DNA of 64,000 nt from Endothia cerciana (taxonomy: Eukaryota > Ascomycota > Sordariomycetes > Diaporthales > Cryphonectriaceae). The notes below the pieces were generated by a model. It was not told where the DNA came from and made no database searches. It was given only the letters and a program-made list of their open reading frames with translations. Below are positions 12,429 through 22,908 of this stretch, piece after piece. The stretch is from the NCBI GenBank assembly GCA_026119935.1, contig JALRMH010000017.1:124001-188000 (forward strand), in the 5' to 3' direction. Both the position numbers and the translations under genes were made by a program. How positions within the stretch are numbered: position 1 is the stretch's first letter; each line of letters opens with the position of its first letter.

Positions 12429-12905
12429 TCAGCGCCAGTGATTATACTCATCGTTATGATCCGGCCAATGCCCACTCCTATTGGAGACTCCTTCGCTCTG
12501 CTCCCTGTACGCCACTCGATCATCGGGTTGCATGTATTCCAGCCTCTGTCTGCTACTGTAGGCCTCGACAGGTTTCTTGTCGCGGTGCGTTCGAAATCCG
12601 TGTTCTTGTCCCTCTCTCCTCTTGCGCCTGCCGGAGTAACAAACTCCGGCTCCGAAACCAATGCCCGCAATCAGCAATAAGGCCCCGTACTGAGCAAGAC
12701 GTCCGCGCTGGCTCTCCAGTTCCCTCTCCCGAGCCCTTGCATGCTCTTTGTTGTATGTTCCGCGGCGAGTGGCATCGATGACTTCTGTCTGGTACTTGTT
12801 GTGGCCGTCCTTCAGCCCATGATGGCCCTGCTCGTAATGCTGACGATGATGCTGACCCGGGAAGCCGTCGTTCTTCCTCCGCTGTTCCTGTACGAATGGA
12901 TCCAT
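12429..12905 (-). CDS. Small single-pass membrane protein, function unknown
   Basis: Single exon, 158 residues, from ATG at 12905. Residues 1-75 are polar and rich in His, Gln, Arg and Glu (YEQGHHGLKDGHNKYQTEV, then a charged REREL stretch). One hydrophobic segment follows, ALLLIAGIGFGAGVCYSG, flanked by RRKRR, which suggests a single transmembrane helix with a basic side. The remaining C-terminus is again polar and Arg-rich. No family is recognised and no catalytic motif is visible. The gene converges with the proline-rich membrane protein, leaving about 410 bp between the stops. Confidence 0.55.
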   Translation of the reverse strand: MDPFVQEQRRKNDGFPGQHHRQHYEQGHHGLKDGHNKYQTEVIDATRRGTYNKEHARARERELESQRGRLAQYGALLLIAGIGFGAGVCYSGRRKRREGQEHGFRTHRDKKPVEAYSSRQRLEYMQPDDRVAYREQSEGVSNRSGHWPDHNDEYNHWR

Positions 12906-14283
12906 TGGTTTCTCCTTTTTTGGTTTTGGTAGATTTTATTCCTCTTAGTGGTATGAAGGCTGTTGGAAACGTTCTGTCGTCGAGTGTGCGCACGTACACT
13001 GCAAGGAAGAACGACAAGAGAACGATGTGATGTGCATGTAACAAAAGACTCCTGGAGCGAGTCAGATCCAGATTCAGAATTGGACAAAGCCGATTTATAA
13101 GCCAATAGCTTCGGGCACTTTGAGCCGCGTGTCAGACGCTGCAGTGAGCCGTGTGTACGGAGTTCGGGCAAAACGCCTGCTGATCACAAACAGTCAGAGA
13201 TTCGCTTTGGGACAGAAGGACGACCAATGGCAATCTGTATCCGCGCCCGGCTTCTATGATGGCTTCCAGATGGCTTCCAGCGTACGACTTTGTGGCTTGA
13301 TACACTGGGGGCCCAAAAGAACGCGCAAACGCTCTTCTGCAGTAGTGCTGCTTGCCTTGTGTGTTGCATGCATCCTGCACGATACAAGCATGAGGTGGTC
13401 TCATAGATTGAGGCTGAAGGAATCATCTCGAGTCGCATGACGAATGCTGCGAGATTTGAACCAAAGACGGAGATTCTGCAAATGTGGCTTGCGTTGGTGC
13501 TGAATGAGAGCTAGGCCATATGCACCTAATGATATAAGTTGCTGTAGCCAAGATCCCTTGCGGCTTCAAGATGGCATGTCCATCAGGATAGTTGGCTCAC
13601 ATGTTTGGTAGATCATTCCATGATGCTATTTACTACTTGGTTTTGTCACGTATCGCGAGACGTCATGTCCCTCCAAGATCGTATTACACCCTTCTTCCAA
13701 CTTTGCTCTTAGCTGTAACAGCCTCCTTCATTGGCAGTGATCTCGCATCGACCGTCATGTTCCTTTGGCGTTCGTCATCTGATTATGTTTTGACACTGAA
13801 GGCCTTGCTGCCAAATAATCCAATGGTATAATTGCACTTTTGCTTTGCTAAATTGGCATTTTCACTGCCCACTGCCTTGGTGAATCATGGGCAAAATAGC
13901 AGCCTTAGAAGACATGTGTATGCGCCACATCGACTTCAGTATGTTGGGTTTGCCATTTTTTGCCAGAACTTGTCATAGTCTCGTCAACCTATCCATTTAT
14001 GTATTGAAAAACACCGCCTGGAATAATCATGTCGTCTTGAGGAACGATGTTGGCTCTGCTGTCCCAGAAGACTTCGTCCAATATCGAGAAGAATTCTCTC
14101 AGAAGCCGGCCGTTGTTCCCACTGCATGATAACAATCTTTTGCGTTCTACGCGCCCCCCCCTGTACCCCAACCAAAGGCCCAAAGGTCTCCCTTGCAGAG
14201 TATGTGTACAAGACTGTGCAGTGAGAGCGTTTTCCCTATATCCGTCCACCCATCTCACCCCAACTCGGCCGGCCATATGATGA
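12906..14283. other. Intergenic region, no gene seen
   Basis: Scattered short frames occur on both strands (for example 13120-13440 and 13592-13831), but none shows a family, a consistent coding character or a supporting splice pattern. A 9-base C run at 14153-14161 is the only simple-sequence feature. Confidence 0.4.
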
Positions 14284-15561
14284 TTAATGGCCTCGTCGGC
14301 GGTTCGAGTCATCGTGCCTGCGCCTGCTTGGCTCCCTTCTGGCGCTACTACGGTGATCGCTATGCCGGTATGTTCGCTCACTCATCGCAGGAGAGCTATA
14401 TCCAGTCGCGCTGCCTGAAGTTCTAGACTGCCCCGACTCGGACTCGTATCGGTCTTCATCGTATGTTCGATCACGGCCTGCCGTATACTGGGTATAGGAA
14501 TCTTCTAGCATCGGAGTGTTGGAACGGCTTTGAAGACTGCGGCCAGTATCAAATGCGCTTGCTGGGATATTGTACTGTGCAGGGGGGATGGAGGACACTC
14601 GGACTGTGTAAGGATAGTTGACTGGAATGGACAATGTGGTGTTCCGTGTCACCTCATAGTCCCTATACTGGGTGCCGGTTGAAGGCCCGCCTTGGGACTC
14701 GGGACTGGCACGCGAGTGCCTAGATTGATGGCGCACTCGTCCTGGTGAATCGTCGCCATATCGGGTACGTGATCGTCCTCGTTCAGCACAGTCTGACCCC
14801 ATATTGGCGACCAGTGAACCCGTGTCAGCTGGACGAGAGATGATAGGCTGGTTGTAATGTTGTGGTGATTCAGAACCTGGAAAGGTTTGTGCGTGCGCAG
14901 GAGGACGCTGCCGGGCCTCCTGTTGAGAGTAGTCTTGCGAGCCGCCTTCTGTTCGTGTAGGAGAACAGTCACGTCGACTCGAGGTAGATGAAACACTGGA
15001 CGATCGTCGTTTGGAATGTCGAAAGGAACGACTCGAGTTTGGAGGGTGTTGTGAACGGTCCCGACGAGTTGATCGGCGGTCTCGGGTAGATGAAGATTCA
15101 TCGGCCATCCCACTCCTTGACTGACGGGAGGCTTTAAAACGGTCTGCAAGCTTTCCGAGAACAGCGCCAACGGCTTGTGCGCCCAGCATAAGCAACCGGG
15201 CCCACTGAGTCGCCTGATCCTCCAGCATTGTTTCGTCCCCCGGGATGGTGACCCAGCACCCATCCTCACTCATACATGGGCCTTCTCGCTTGCATTGACG
15301 GCAAGGCTGTAGACTGCGAAGGTCCTGGGGACGACATATTGCCCGCCCTTTACCCTTATCTGCAATTTGAAACGGACAAAGCCTAGGCATGTCGATATTG
15401 ATGCTCATGCAGGAATGGCAAAGCCAGTTGATATCTGCCTTAGTCTTGTCGTAGTCCTCTTGGGATTCGAAGGCAATGTAAGCTGCCCTGACCCACTTCA
15501 TGGTGTAGATGTGCTCAGGGTATGGAAAAGGCTCCTGAGGAGCTGGTGTGCTTGGAGGCAT
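14284..15561 (-). CDS. Arg/Ser-rich protein with an N-terminal cysteine-containing region, function unknown
   Basis: One uninterrupted frame of 425 residues from ATG 15561. Residues about 15-100 look folded: WVRAAYIAFESQEDYDKTKADINWLCHSC, then three further cysteines in PCRQCKREGPC. The CxxC pairs could bind zinc, but no named finger fits. A hydrophobic stretch LLMLGAQAVGAVLGKLAD follows near 125-140. The remaining 280 residues are low-complexity, rich in Arg, Ser, Tyr and Gln, with SRSxTRR and RRDRS dipeptide-like runs that recall SR-type or disordered nuclear proteins. Function not assigned. The continuous length and the folded-looking N-terminus are the reasons for calling it a gene. Confidence 0.6.
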   Translation of the reverse strand: MPPSTPAPQEPFPYPEHIYTMKWVRAAYIAFESQEDYDKTKADINWLCHSCMSINIDMPRLCPFQIADKGKGRAICRPQDLRSLQPCRQCKREGPCMSEDGCWVTIPGDETMLEDQATQWARLLMLGAQAVGAVLGKLADRFKASRQSRSGMADESSSTRDRRSTRRDRSQHPPNSSRSFRHSKRRSSSVSSTSSRRDCSPTRTEGGSQDYSQQEARQRPPAHAQTFPGSESPQHYNQPIISRPADTGSLVANMGSDCAERGRSRTRYGDDSPGRVRHQSRHSRASPESQGGPSTGTQYRDYEVTRNTTLSIPVNYPYTVRVSSIPPAQYNIPASAFDTGRSLQSRSNTPMLEDSYTQYTAGRDRTYDEDRYESESGQSRTSGSATGYSSPAMSERTYRHSDHRSSARREPSRRRHDDSNRRRGH

Positions 15562-17646
15562 CCTGTTGACTTGCGAGGCACTCTTTGGTTGAATGTCTGG
15601 TATGTGGGTCTTGTGAAGGCGTCAGAATGCCTCAAGGTGGTAGTTTTGATGCTCGTGCTGTACTTTTTGACGTTTGAAGAAAGGCAACTGGGCTCCATGC
15701 CGCCAAATTGCTGGAGCTTTATAGAGGTCTTCAAGGCTCTTCAGTGATGGAATTGTTCTACAATCACGGGCTGATGGTCCATGACTGACAGACAACAGCT
15801 TCTAATAGTACCTTGAGAGGACAGGCATGAGTGACTCGAGGAACTACACCTCTGCGGAAGGGCACCCCCTCAGAGGCTGAGATGATCTCAGAAGGAAAGG
15901 GCTCTATGATTCATTCTTGTGAACCACTTACTTATTCCTGGATTGAAGTCTTTGTATGTCAAATACAGAGCGGCCTAGGATAATTATAATCAGTGAATTC
16001 TGTAATTAATGCTGCTGATTCGGTTGCATATCTACTCCGACTGCTCATATAAGCCCCAAACTATAGTGCAAACTGAGAAAGAGCACTGAGCTTGTCTATG
16101 TTGCAACAAGATGGGGATACCTAGTTATGATCCACAGACTTCTTCTTTTTTTTTGTTTCCCCTTTTTTTGGGGGGGGGGGGGGTTTATGAGGGTTGGGGA
16201 GTCATAGGCAACCTGCGGCCCTGGCTCCATCTTCATCAAGTATGCACCTCCGGCTAAATTGATCTACAGAATTCATCAGAGGCTCAAACAATGTATCGCC
16301 TTGTGTAAACAAACTAAGGCCAAGTAAAAGCCATATGAAAGGGCTCAGACGAGAGATATATATGTATCTTGCGGGGGGGGGGGGGATTCGTCTGCGCGGG
16401 CAAGACTGGCTGTCAACGTCACGCCGTCTCTGTCTTACATGCCAATAACCCGTACGATAGAGATCACGATTGATTGAATCAACCAAATCTCGCGTAGGGA
16501 AGGCGAATCTGATTTATCTCTCGCGTTCTGGCCCCAAATCCAGATACACTTTCAATTGTTGGCATAGAGTATCTGCGAAACCCCTGAAGACATCGGGCTA
16601 CTGCGCATGTCACGCTCCCACTTGACGCTAGACATTACGCGTCGTTTGTCAGAGGCTTGAGGGACTCATGATTTATCGTGGAAGGTGAGTAGGATATAGT
16701 AGGTTCCGAAAGCCACTTTGCAGGCTATCGATTTGGATAGCGGGTATTCTAGGAGGGCTGGCACCTGAACGTCGTTGGCCAAGCACTGCTGTCGTCGCCT
16801 CCTGATAGTTGAAGGGATGACGTATTTGGGGACTAAGGAGCACAATCGGCACACTTCAAAATAGGAACGTTTATTGAGGCGGGAAATGTCTAAACAAAAC
16901 GCTACGCGGGCAAATAATCAGGTTTTGTTGGTCTTCTCCGAATGGAACACTAACCAAAGCTAGCCCTGGGATGTTCATATGTACAGGAGCACCTTGAGGG
17001 GGAAATCCTCATGGTGGATCCTCATTGTGTATCTTGTGTCATCGTTATTCTGTAATATAATACAGACCAGCCAGAAAGTAAGATGTACCTAAGCCTTGCT
17101 AGAGTCCCGAGGTCCCAGGGCCCCTTTCCCTCACGAAATCCATGCTACCTACTTTAGCAATATCTTATTCCAAATGGTGAAAGAAGCTAACTGGTAATTA
17201 CCCTTACCCAACGAATGTTTGACAGGGCCCGAGTGCAGCGGAACGGAAGCTAATATGCCGGGCTTTTAGCTGATGTGTTTCAACTCGAGCTAAATCATGA
17301 AGACCGCACAAGGGCGAGGTTTACAGATGGCAGAATCAGACCTGTATAGACATGACTCTCACCTACATCAAACTTTAGCAGATTGTTACTGTACCTCGCC
17401 ATCCTTGTGAATTATTCAAAGACCCTGACTACCCATAGCAGCAAGAAGTCTGCAACACAAGACGGGAAAATTGCTTCACTCAATCTCTTCGGCTTGTTAG
17501 GCTCAACGTAACCCTCTATATTTAGCCGGCGCGCCGTCGACTCATCAGAGGTCTGGCCCTCTGCTGCACAGAAATTCCCGGGCTCTCTCTACCAGCACGG
17601 AGGATCTCGAGTCGACGCCCCTCTGTACCTCACAAGCAAAACAAAG
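15562..17646. other. AT-richer gene-poor stretch with two poly-G runs
   Basis: About 2 kb without a supportable gene. It contains G14 at 16170-16183, preceded by T-rich sequence, and G13 at 16373-16385. Base composition is visibly richer in A and T than in the flanking genes, and the frames present are short and incoherent. It may be decayed repeat DNA, but no transposon motif was recognised. Confidence 0.4.
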
Positions 17647-19008
17647 ATGTCCAGAAACAGTCATGATTGGGAAATGGCCTTCCATCGCTATGGCGATCTG
17701 CCCTTTGAGCTACGTCTAAAGATTGCCGAGAAAGCTGAGCCGGGCATCCCCTACAACATGGCGGCGGACTTTGCGCGTGTCGATCGAGCATGGCAGATAA
17801 CCGTGGAAAAGCGCACCTTCAAGTCTCTACACATCGCGGTCCTCGACCTGCCGGACCTCGCACGGATATGCGTGGGCCGACGACGCGCGACCCTGGAGAC
17901 TATTGCTTTAATATAGACCTGAACATATGTAAGGTCGTGTCTGATATCTTAAATCCCCGGCCGTATGGTCCCCCCGATGGTTCCATCCAGCCAAAGACCG
18001 TCGTCATCCACAGCTTCGACAGGCTCTTTCACCTTCTCAAGACCTGGACATCCGGCGTGGACGCCAACTCGGCGCGAGCGCCAGGGAACCTGCTCCAGGT
18101 GGAATACTGCTTTAACTACACGAGCTATCTCCAATTTCAAGATCCTATTGGACAGGTGCCCATCAAATGCAGCTTTGCCGACCTGCCTGTGGCAGGAGGC
18201 ATCGGTGGTGTCATCCCACGCCAAAGTCCTGGGTGCGAACTCCGTCTGCACCCAGACTCGTCCTCGAGCCTTCTCACGCGTGCACCAAATGCGACGAGTT
18301 GCGGGATGCAGCTCGACTTGAGCAGGATCAGGGCTGAAACAATTCAGCGAGCCATTCGTGAGCCAAAAGCCGTCGCTGCCGACCTGGATACACTTGCATA
18401 CAACCCCCAACTGACCAGCGTACAGTTGCGATACCCATGTTAAAGAAGCGGAACGACATGTCTGGTTTCCCCAGGATTACGCGGTTGAATCTTGCGTCAA
18501 TCTTTGAGAACGGGATTGGCAGTTTTTTTTTGGCTATGCGTTTAAGGAAGACTTTGACGCTTGTACGGAGATCTTCCGCTCTCTCACGAACTCGATTTTC
18601 ATAATCAGCCACCGTCTACAGAGTCTGACCTTGCACCATGCCGTCGACGTGGACAGATTCCTCCTCCTATCCTGGGAGAACGAGGACGCTATCTCCAGTC
18701 GCCAGGCAGCATGGCCTGATCTACGTGTGCTGGATATCGAAGGCATGTTCAGTGAAGACGCCTGGTCTAAGCCCGAGGCCGCGGCAGAATTCTTGATGAC
18801 CCTCGCGAGGTCACTCCCGCACATGCCGAATATCAAGAAGCTCAGAATGCGCATCCTTTCCCTGCCCAGGTGCAACGGTTTGTTCAAGCACGTCTTCGAG
18901 CTCTCTCTAGCGGATTTAGACTTCTGGGTCGAGCTGCAGGCCGAGCCTGCGCTTTCGAGTGAGGAGGACACGCACACGGCCCCAGAGAGGGGTTCAGTAG
19001 GCTCCTGA
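17647..19008 (+). pseudogene. Frame-broken F-box-like (DUF6546-type) gene
   Basis: The first frame (17647-17916) begins with an F-box-like segment: YGDLPFELRLKIAEKA, then ADFARVDRAWQITVEKRTFKSL and DLARICVGRRRATLETIAL. This resembles the start of fungal DUF6546 proteins. The homologous sense then moves into another frame (NIDLNICKVV onward, to a stop at 18443), as expected after loss of one base near 17910. A third frame carries GYAFKEDFDACTEIFRSLTN and HHAVDVDRFLLLSWENEDAI and ends at TGA 19006-19008. No GT-AG introns explain the two frame changes well. I read it as a decayed gene; unrecognised introns or sequence errors are the alternatives. The family assignment is from memory of the layout and is moderate. 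Confidence 0.5.
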
Positions 19009-19913
19009 TTTCGCACTTCCTGCCGACGGCGGAGTCCATGCTTCCGTGGGAGACTGTGGTCAGAGCTTAGGGGGCCGCTGGACTGATGGTCTATCGGGGG
19101 ACTTGGGAAGTATCCAGCGGCTTTTCCGGCACTCCATGGACTGGCCAGAGCATTGCAGGCAACTTGGACGACAGCCTGTGGGATAGACGACCTTTCGTCG
19201 TCCTGGACAATCCCAACTTGATGGACAGTGGCAACGAGGAAAGTTATGAGAATCATGGTGGCATCGACGGCCCAGAGTAAATGGCTTGAGCTCTTCGAAG
19301 AGGCCGTTTTGCCGTATAGACATTCTCCACAACACAGCCGACGCACCTAGAATGTTGTGTCAATTTAGACAGAGGGTATTCCGAGTGACTGGCGGTAAGT
19401 GTGGTAGTACGGTGATGAGGATAGACTAGAGGAATTGCTCTAGTTCACGTGCCCACAGGAGGCTAATCCCCAAGACGTCCATGACTGAGTGAACCCCGGG
19501 CTGTGGGTACGCCGCCGAAGCCTGGCTGCTTCTAGTCGAGGAGTCGGGCTGAATCGGGTCAGACGGCTAGATGCTTGAGCCGGTTTACTAAAAGACAGGC
19601 ACCAGAATTTTAATTTTTTCCTTTGAGGAGAAATGACCGGCAGTGACCTTAAGTCACCAGTGGCGTCGGGATCCAGGCCGGGATTTCCCGTGTGTACGGA
19701 GCATGAATTATAAGGGGAATGACAGTGAGCAGAACTGAGGAATCGAGACAGACGATAAATAGCGGCCGTTCCGAGCGTCAAATCCTAATTCAATTAGAGT
19801 GACACCTGCTCATATCATCCTGCATACGTCGCGGGGTCATATTATCCAGGACACAGCCAGCCAACCGGCCTCACGCTTCCAAACCCGCCAGCCCCCTCCG
19901 TCCCTCCCAAACA
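19009..19913. other. Intergenic region, no gene seen
   Basis: Separates the F-box-like relic from the hydrolase gene. No frame shows a family and no RNA gene is evident. The last 60 bases before 19914 are C-rich, as expected for a fungal leader. Confidence 0.4.
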
Positions 19914-20681
19914 ATGCTCTCTAAACCGACATTCATCCTCGTCCCCGGCGCCTGGCATGGCGCGAGCACCTGGGACAAAGTCACCGCCCTCCTCGCCCAA
20001 CACGGGTACTCTTCCGCGGCCGTGACGCTCCCTTCCACGTCCGGCGACCCCTCCGCTACCTTCCGCGACGACATCGAGGCCGTGCGCACCGCCGCACTCT
20101 CCGAGACGGACGCGGGCCGCGATGTCATCCTCGTGGTCCACTCGTACGGCGGACACGTCGGCGAGTCCGCCGTCGGGGGCCTGCCCACGCGCGCCCGGCC
20201 CGACCAGGACCCGTCGAAGGGGAAGGTGGTGGCGCTGGCGCTGATGGCGACGGGGTTCAACCGCGCCGGCCTGAGCTTCATAGACGGCCTGGGCGGGAAG
20301 CCGCCGCCCACGTGGCGGGCCGACGAGGCGAGCGGGTTCGCAGTGCTGGTTGCGGACCCGACGGATCTGTTCTACCACGACCTGCCGCCGGAGGAGGGGA
20401 AGGCGTGGAGTGCGAGCCTGAGGAGCCAGAGCCTGAGGAGCCTGTTCAAGGGGGGTGAGCATGCGTACGCCGGGTGGAGGGGCGTCCCGGTGTGGTTTCT
20501 TGTGACGGCGGAGGACCGCGCGTTGCCGGTCGAGGCGCAGCGGTGGATGGTGGACGACGCGAGGGGCCAGGGGGCGGATATCACGGTTCGGGAGGTTCTG
20601 AGTGGGCACAGTCCCATGCTGAGCAAGCCAGAGGCGACGGTGGCGTTTCTGATGGAGGCTGCGGAGGCAGTGGTGGAGTGA
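19914..20681 (+). CDS. Alpha/beta hydrolase (esterase-like)
   Basis: Single-exon gene of 255 residues. The N-terminus FILVPGAWHGASTWDKV carries the oxyanion-hole region. The nucleophile elbow is VHSYGGH (Ser near residue 79, of the G/H-x-S-x-G type). A C-terminal SGHSPMLSKPEA supplies the catalytic His, and ALPVEAQ/EDRALP lies where the acid region is expected. This pattern matches the small EstC/salicylate-esterase-like branch of the alpha/beta hydrolases, often about 230-260 residues. The substrate cannot be told from sequence. There is no signal peptide, so it is probably cytosolic. The gene is GC-rich with strong third-position G/C, unlike the AT-richer flank upstream. No cluster partners are present. 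Confidence 0.85.
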   Translation: MLSKPTFILVPGAWHGASTWDKVTALLAQHGYSSAAVTLPSTSGDPSATFRDDIEAVRTAALSETDAGRDVILVVHSYGGHVGESAVGGLPTRARPDQDPSKGKVVALALMATGFNRAGLSFIDGLGGKPPPTWRADEASGFAVLVADPTDLFYHDLPPEEGKAWSASLRSQSLRSLFKGGEHAYAGWRGVPVWFLVTAEDRALPVEAQRWMVDDARGQGADITVREVLSGHSPMLSKPEATVAFLMEAAEAVVE

Positions 20682-21011
20682 GAGGCAACGACCGTCCTAT
20701 TTCAATATGCCAACGGTGGCCGCAGAAAAGTTCCGCTCTCAAAATCCTCGAGAGCGTGCCTGTTGCTCATGAGACAGTCAATTCCACCCTCGAAATAATC
20801 ATCAGTGAAAATCAAGATTGGGGCAGACCATTCAGACTGCCCCTTATCGCCGTTTGCCCTGGACACAAATTATTGCCCCTTATTGGAACGGAGGTAGGTC
20901 GTAACCAGATCAAATTCGTGCACTATGCTGCCCGTGGTATATGGTTTTTCCCTAACGCCAACGCTGTCGTCTAGTCATCTGAGCACCTCTGGACCCGATC
21001 CTAGCCCCACA

Positions 21012-22566
21012 TCAAGCCGCATTGCCGTTACTGCCCCGGCTGTCACCGCCAAGACCCAGGTTACTGGAGCAGGCCAACAAGAACTTGCAGCATGTCAGTG
21101 TCAACTTGCAAGCCCTCGTCCAGCTATCATCCTGCGCCAGGCCAAGCTTGATACTGACGTCCTCGATCTTGTCGCCCTCGATCTTGTAAGGCAGTGTCAG
21201 TGTCGCCGAGTCGCCGCCTCTACTCGCGCTCCGCTTCTCGACGAGCACGCCGAGCTGCCGGACCAGCTCCAAAAAGGCCACCATGGCATTGTCGAACTTG
21301 CGGTGCATGAACGTCAGCCCGAGGGGCATGTCGCCGGAGGAGTAGAGCTCTAGGACGTGCTTCTTTGGTGCGGGCGGTGGGGCGTTCCTGATTCCGAGGC
21401 GGCTGGACGAGGGCGAGACAGGGTCGGACCGGATGATCTTTGATGTTGAGCCCATCGGGACGGGCTCGTAGCCTTCGAATCTGTAATCGAGCTTGTCGGC
21501 AACTGTAACCAGAAGCAAGAGTGCGTGACCCCACGCTGCATTGATCTCGGGCCAGTCAACAGGCCTGTTCGATAACCTCCCAAGTCGTAACGAGTTGATG
21601 GTTGCGAAGTACCCGTCGAAGCTGATGCAGAAGGTATCGTTGTAGACGTTGGACCGCTGGAGCTTCTCCAGCAGGCGAGAATCGTGATCGAATTTCGAGT
21701 TGATACTGTCGCGCTCGTTCTGGAAATCGGTAAGCTTCATCGCGAAGGCATTCCGATCCCTCCAGAACTGCTCCTCATCCGCGTCAAGCTGTTTCGACTC
21801 GTCCTCCAGCCTTAGGATCTGGTCGTCCAGCTGTGCCTTCTCCTGCTCGAGCTTCTTCAAAAGGTCAAGTGCCTCGGCCTCGCTCTTCCTCGTCCTCTTC
21901 AGCGACTCCTCCGACGCCCTGAGCTCCTCATCTGTGGGCGCATCAGCCTGCAACTGCTTCAGGTAGCCGACATATGCCTCCCGCTCCCTGTTTGCTGCCT
22001 CCAGTTTCTTCTGTAGGCCCCCGATCAGCATCTCCGTGCACTCGACGCAGATAGGGTGGTCGATGTCCGACCGCGCAGACAGGATCTCGTGTAGCTTGGT
22101 TATCCTCTCCATCTCTCGCGACTTGGGGTCGTCGTATTCGGGCGCAACATCTTCGGCTGCTGGTCGAGGCGGCGCGTGGCTGTGCGACCGGACTGGGGGG
22201 ACGACCTGCGACTCTGTGAGGTATATGAAGGACATGCCAGGGTTGTCGCGTGGCTGTCCCTCGCTGGGGCGTAGACCGCCCGCCGACTTTCGAAACATGG
22301 CGGGGCCGGCGTTCTTCGAGACCCTGTCGTAGACGGACTTCCTAGCCTGGTCTTGAGGGTGCAAAGGCCGAGATGACATGGGGCGTTTCGAAGTGGGCTG
22401 TGACGATGCTGCTGTAAACAATGAGCCTGGGAAACGGGACGGGGAGGCGTGGTGGTCCGGGACCAGCGAGTTGCAGCTCACCAACAAGCAGATCGTATGC
22501 GGCTGGGTTCAGGTCCTCAAGGGAACTGTCCAGTTTGAGGGGCGTTCGACACTTCTGGCAGTACAT
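21012..22566 (-). CDS. atg6: Autophagy protein Atg6 (Vps30/Beclin 1)
   Basis: Shared subunit of the class III PI3-kinase (Vps34) complexes that act in autophagosome nucleation and vacuolar sorting. Exon 1 (22566-22482) and exon 2 (22411-21012) join over a 70-nt intron, giving 494 residues. The N-terminus MYCQKCRTPLKLD has the CxxC pair usual in this family. DNPGMSFIYLTESQV matches the conserved BH3-like region near residue 110. A long coiled coil covers about 175-290 (LDDQILRLEDESKQLDADEEQFWRD). The C-terminal BARA domain starts at about 300 with NDTFCISFDGYFATINSLRLGR and includes INAAWGHALLLLVTVADKL. No defect is seen. It is divergent from scm3. Its partner gene atg14 lies about 12 kb away. 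Confidence 0.96.
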
Positions 22567-22908
22567 ATTGGATCTGGGGCTTGAGCAGCCTGCGCATTGT
22601 TGGCGACGAGCAGGTCTCGGGGCTCAGCAGACAGCGCTGCCGCGGTTGTGGTGGAGAGGCATCGACGACTGACGTTATCAGCAGGACAGCAACACCAGGT
22701 TGGACGGGAAAAGGCGCCGAGTGCGCTAACAGGGGCTTGCCTGCCCCCTTGTCCCAGGGGCTCCATCCAGCCCTATGAGCAAGAAACAGGGGTCTCTCAA
22801 ACTGGATCTCAGGCGCGTTTGCGGCTTCTTTGACGCGTCTCAATCAAGCTTATCCGGACCTCACATCCGACAGAGGCAGCCATTTCTTGCTCAGGCAGCA
22901 TCGCCACG
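22567..22908. promoter_or_regulatory. Shared upstream region of atg6 and scm3
   Basis: Only 342 bp separate the two divergent start codons, so the promoters must overlap or abut. No specific operator can be named from the sequence. Confidence 0.5.
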
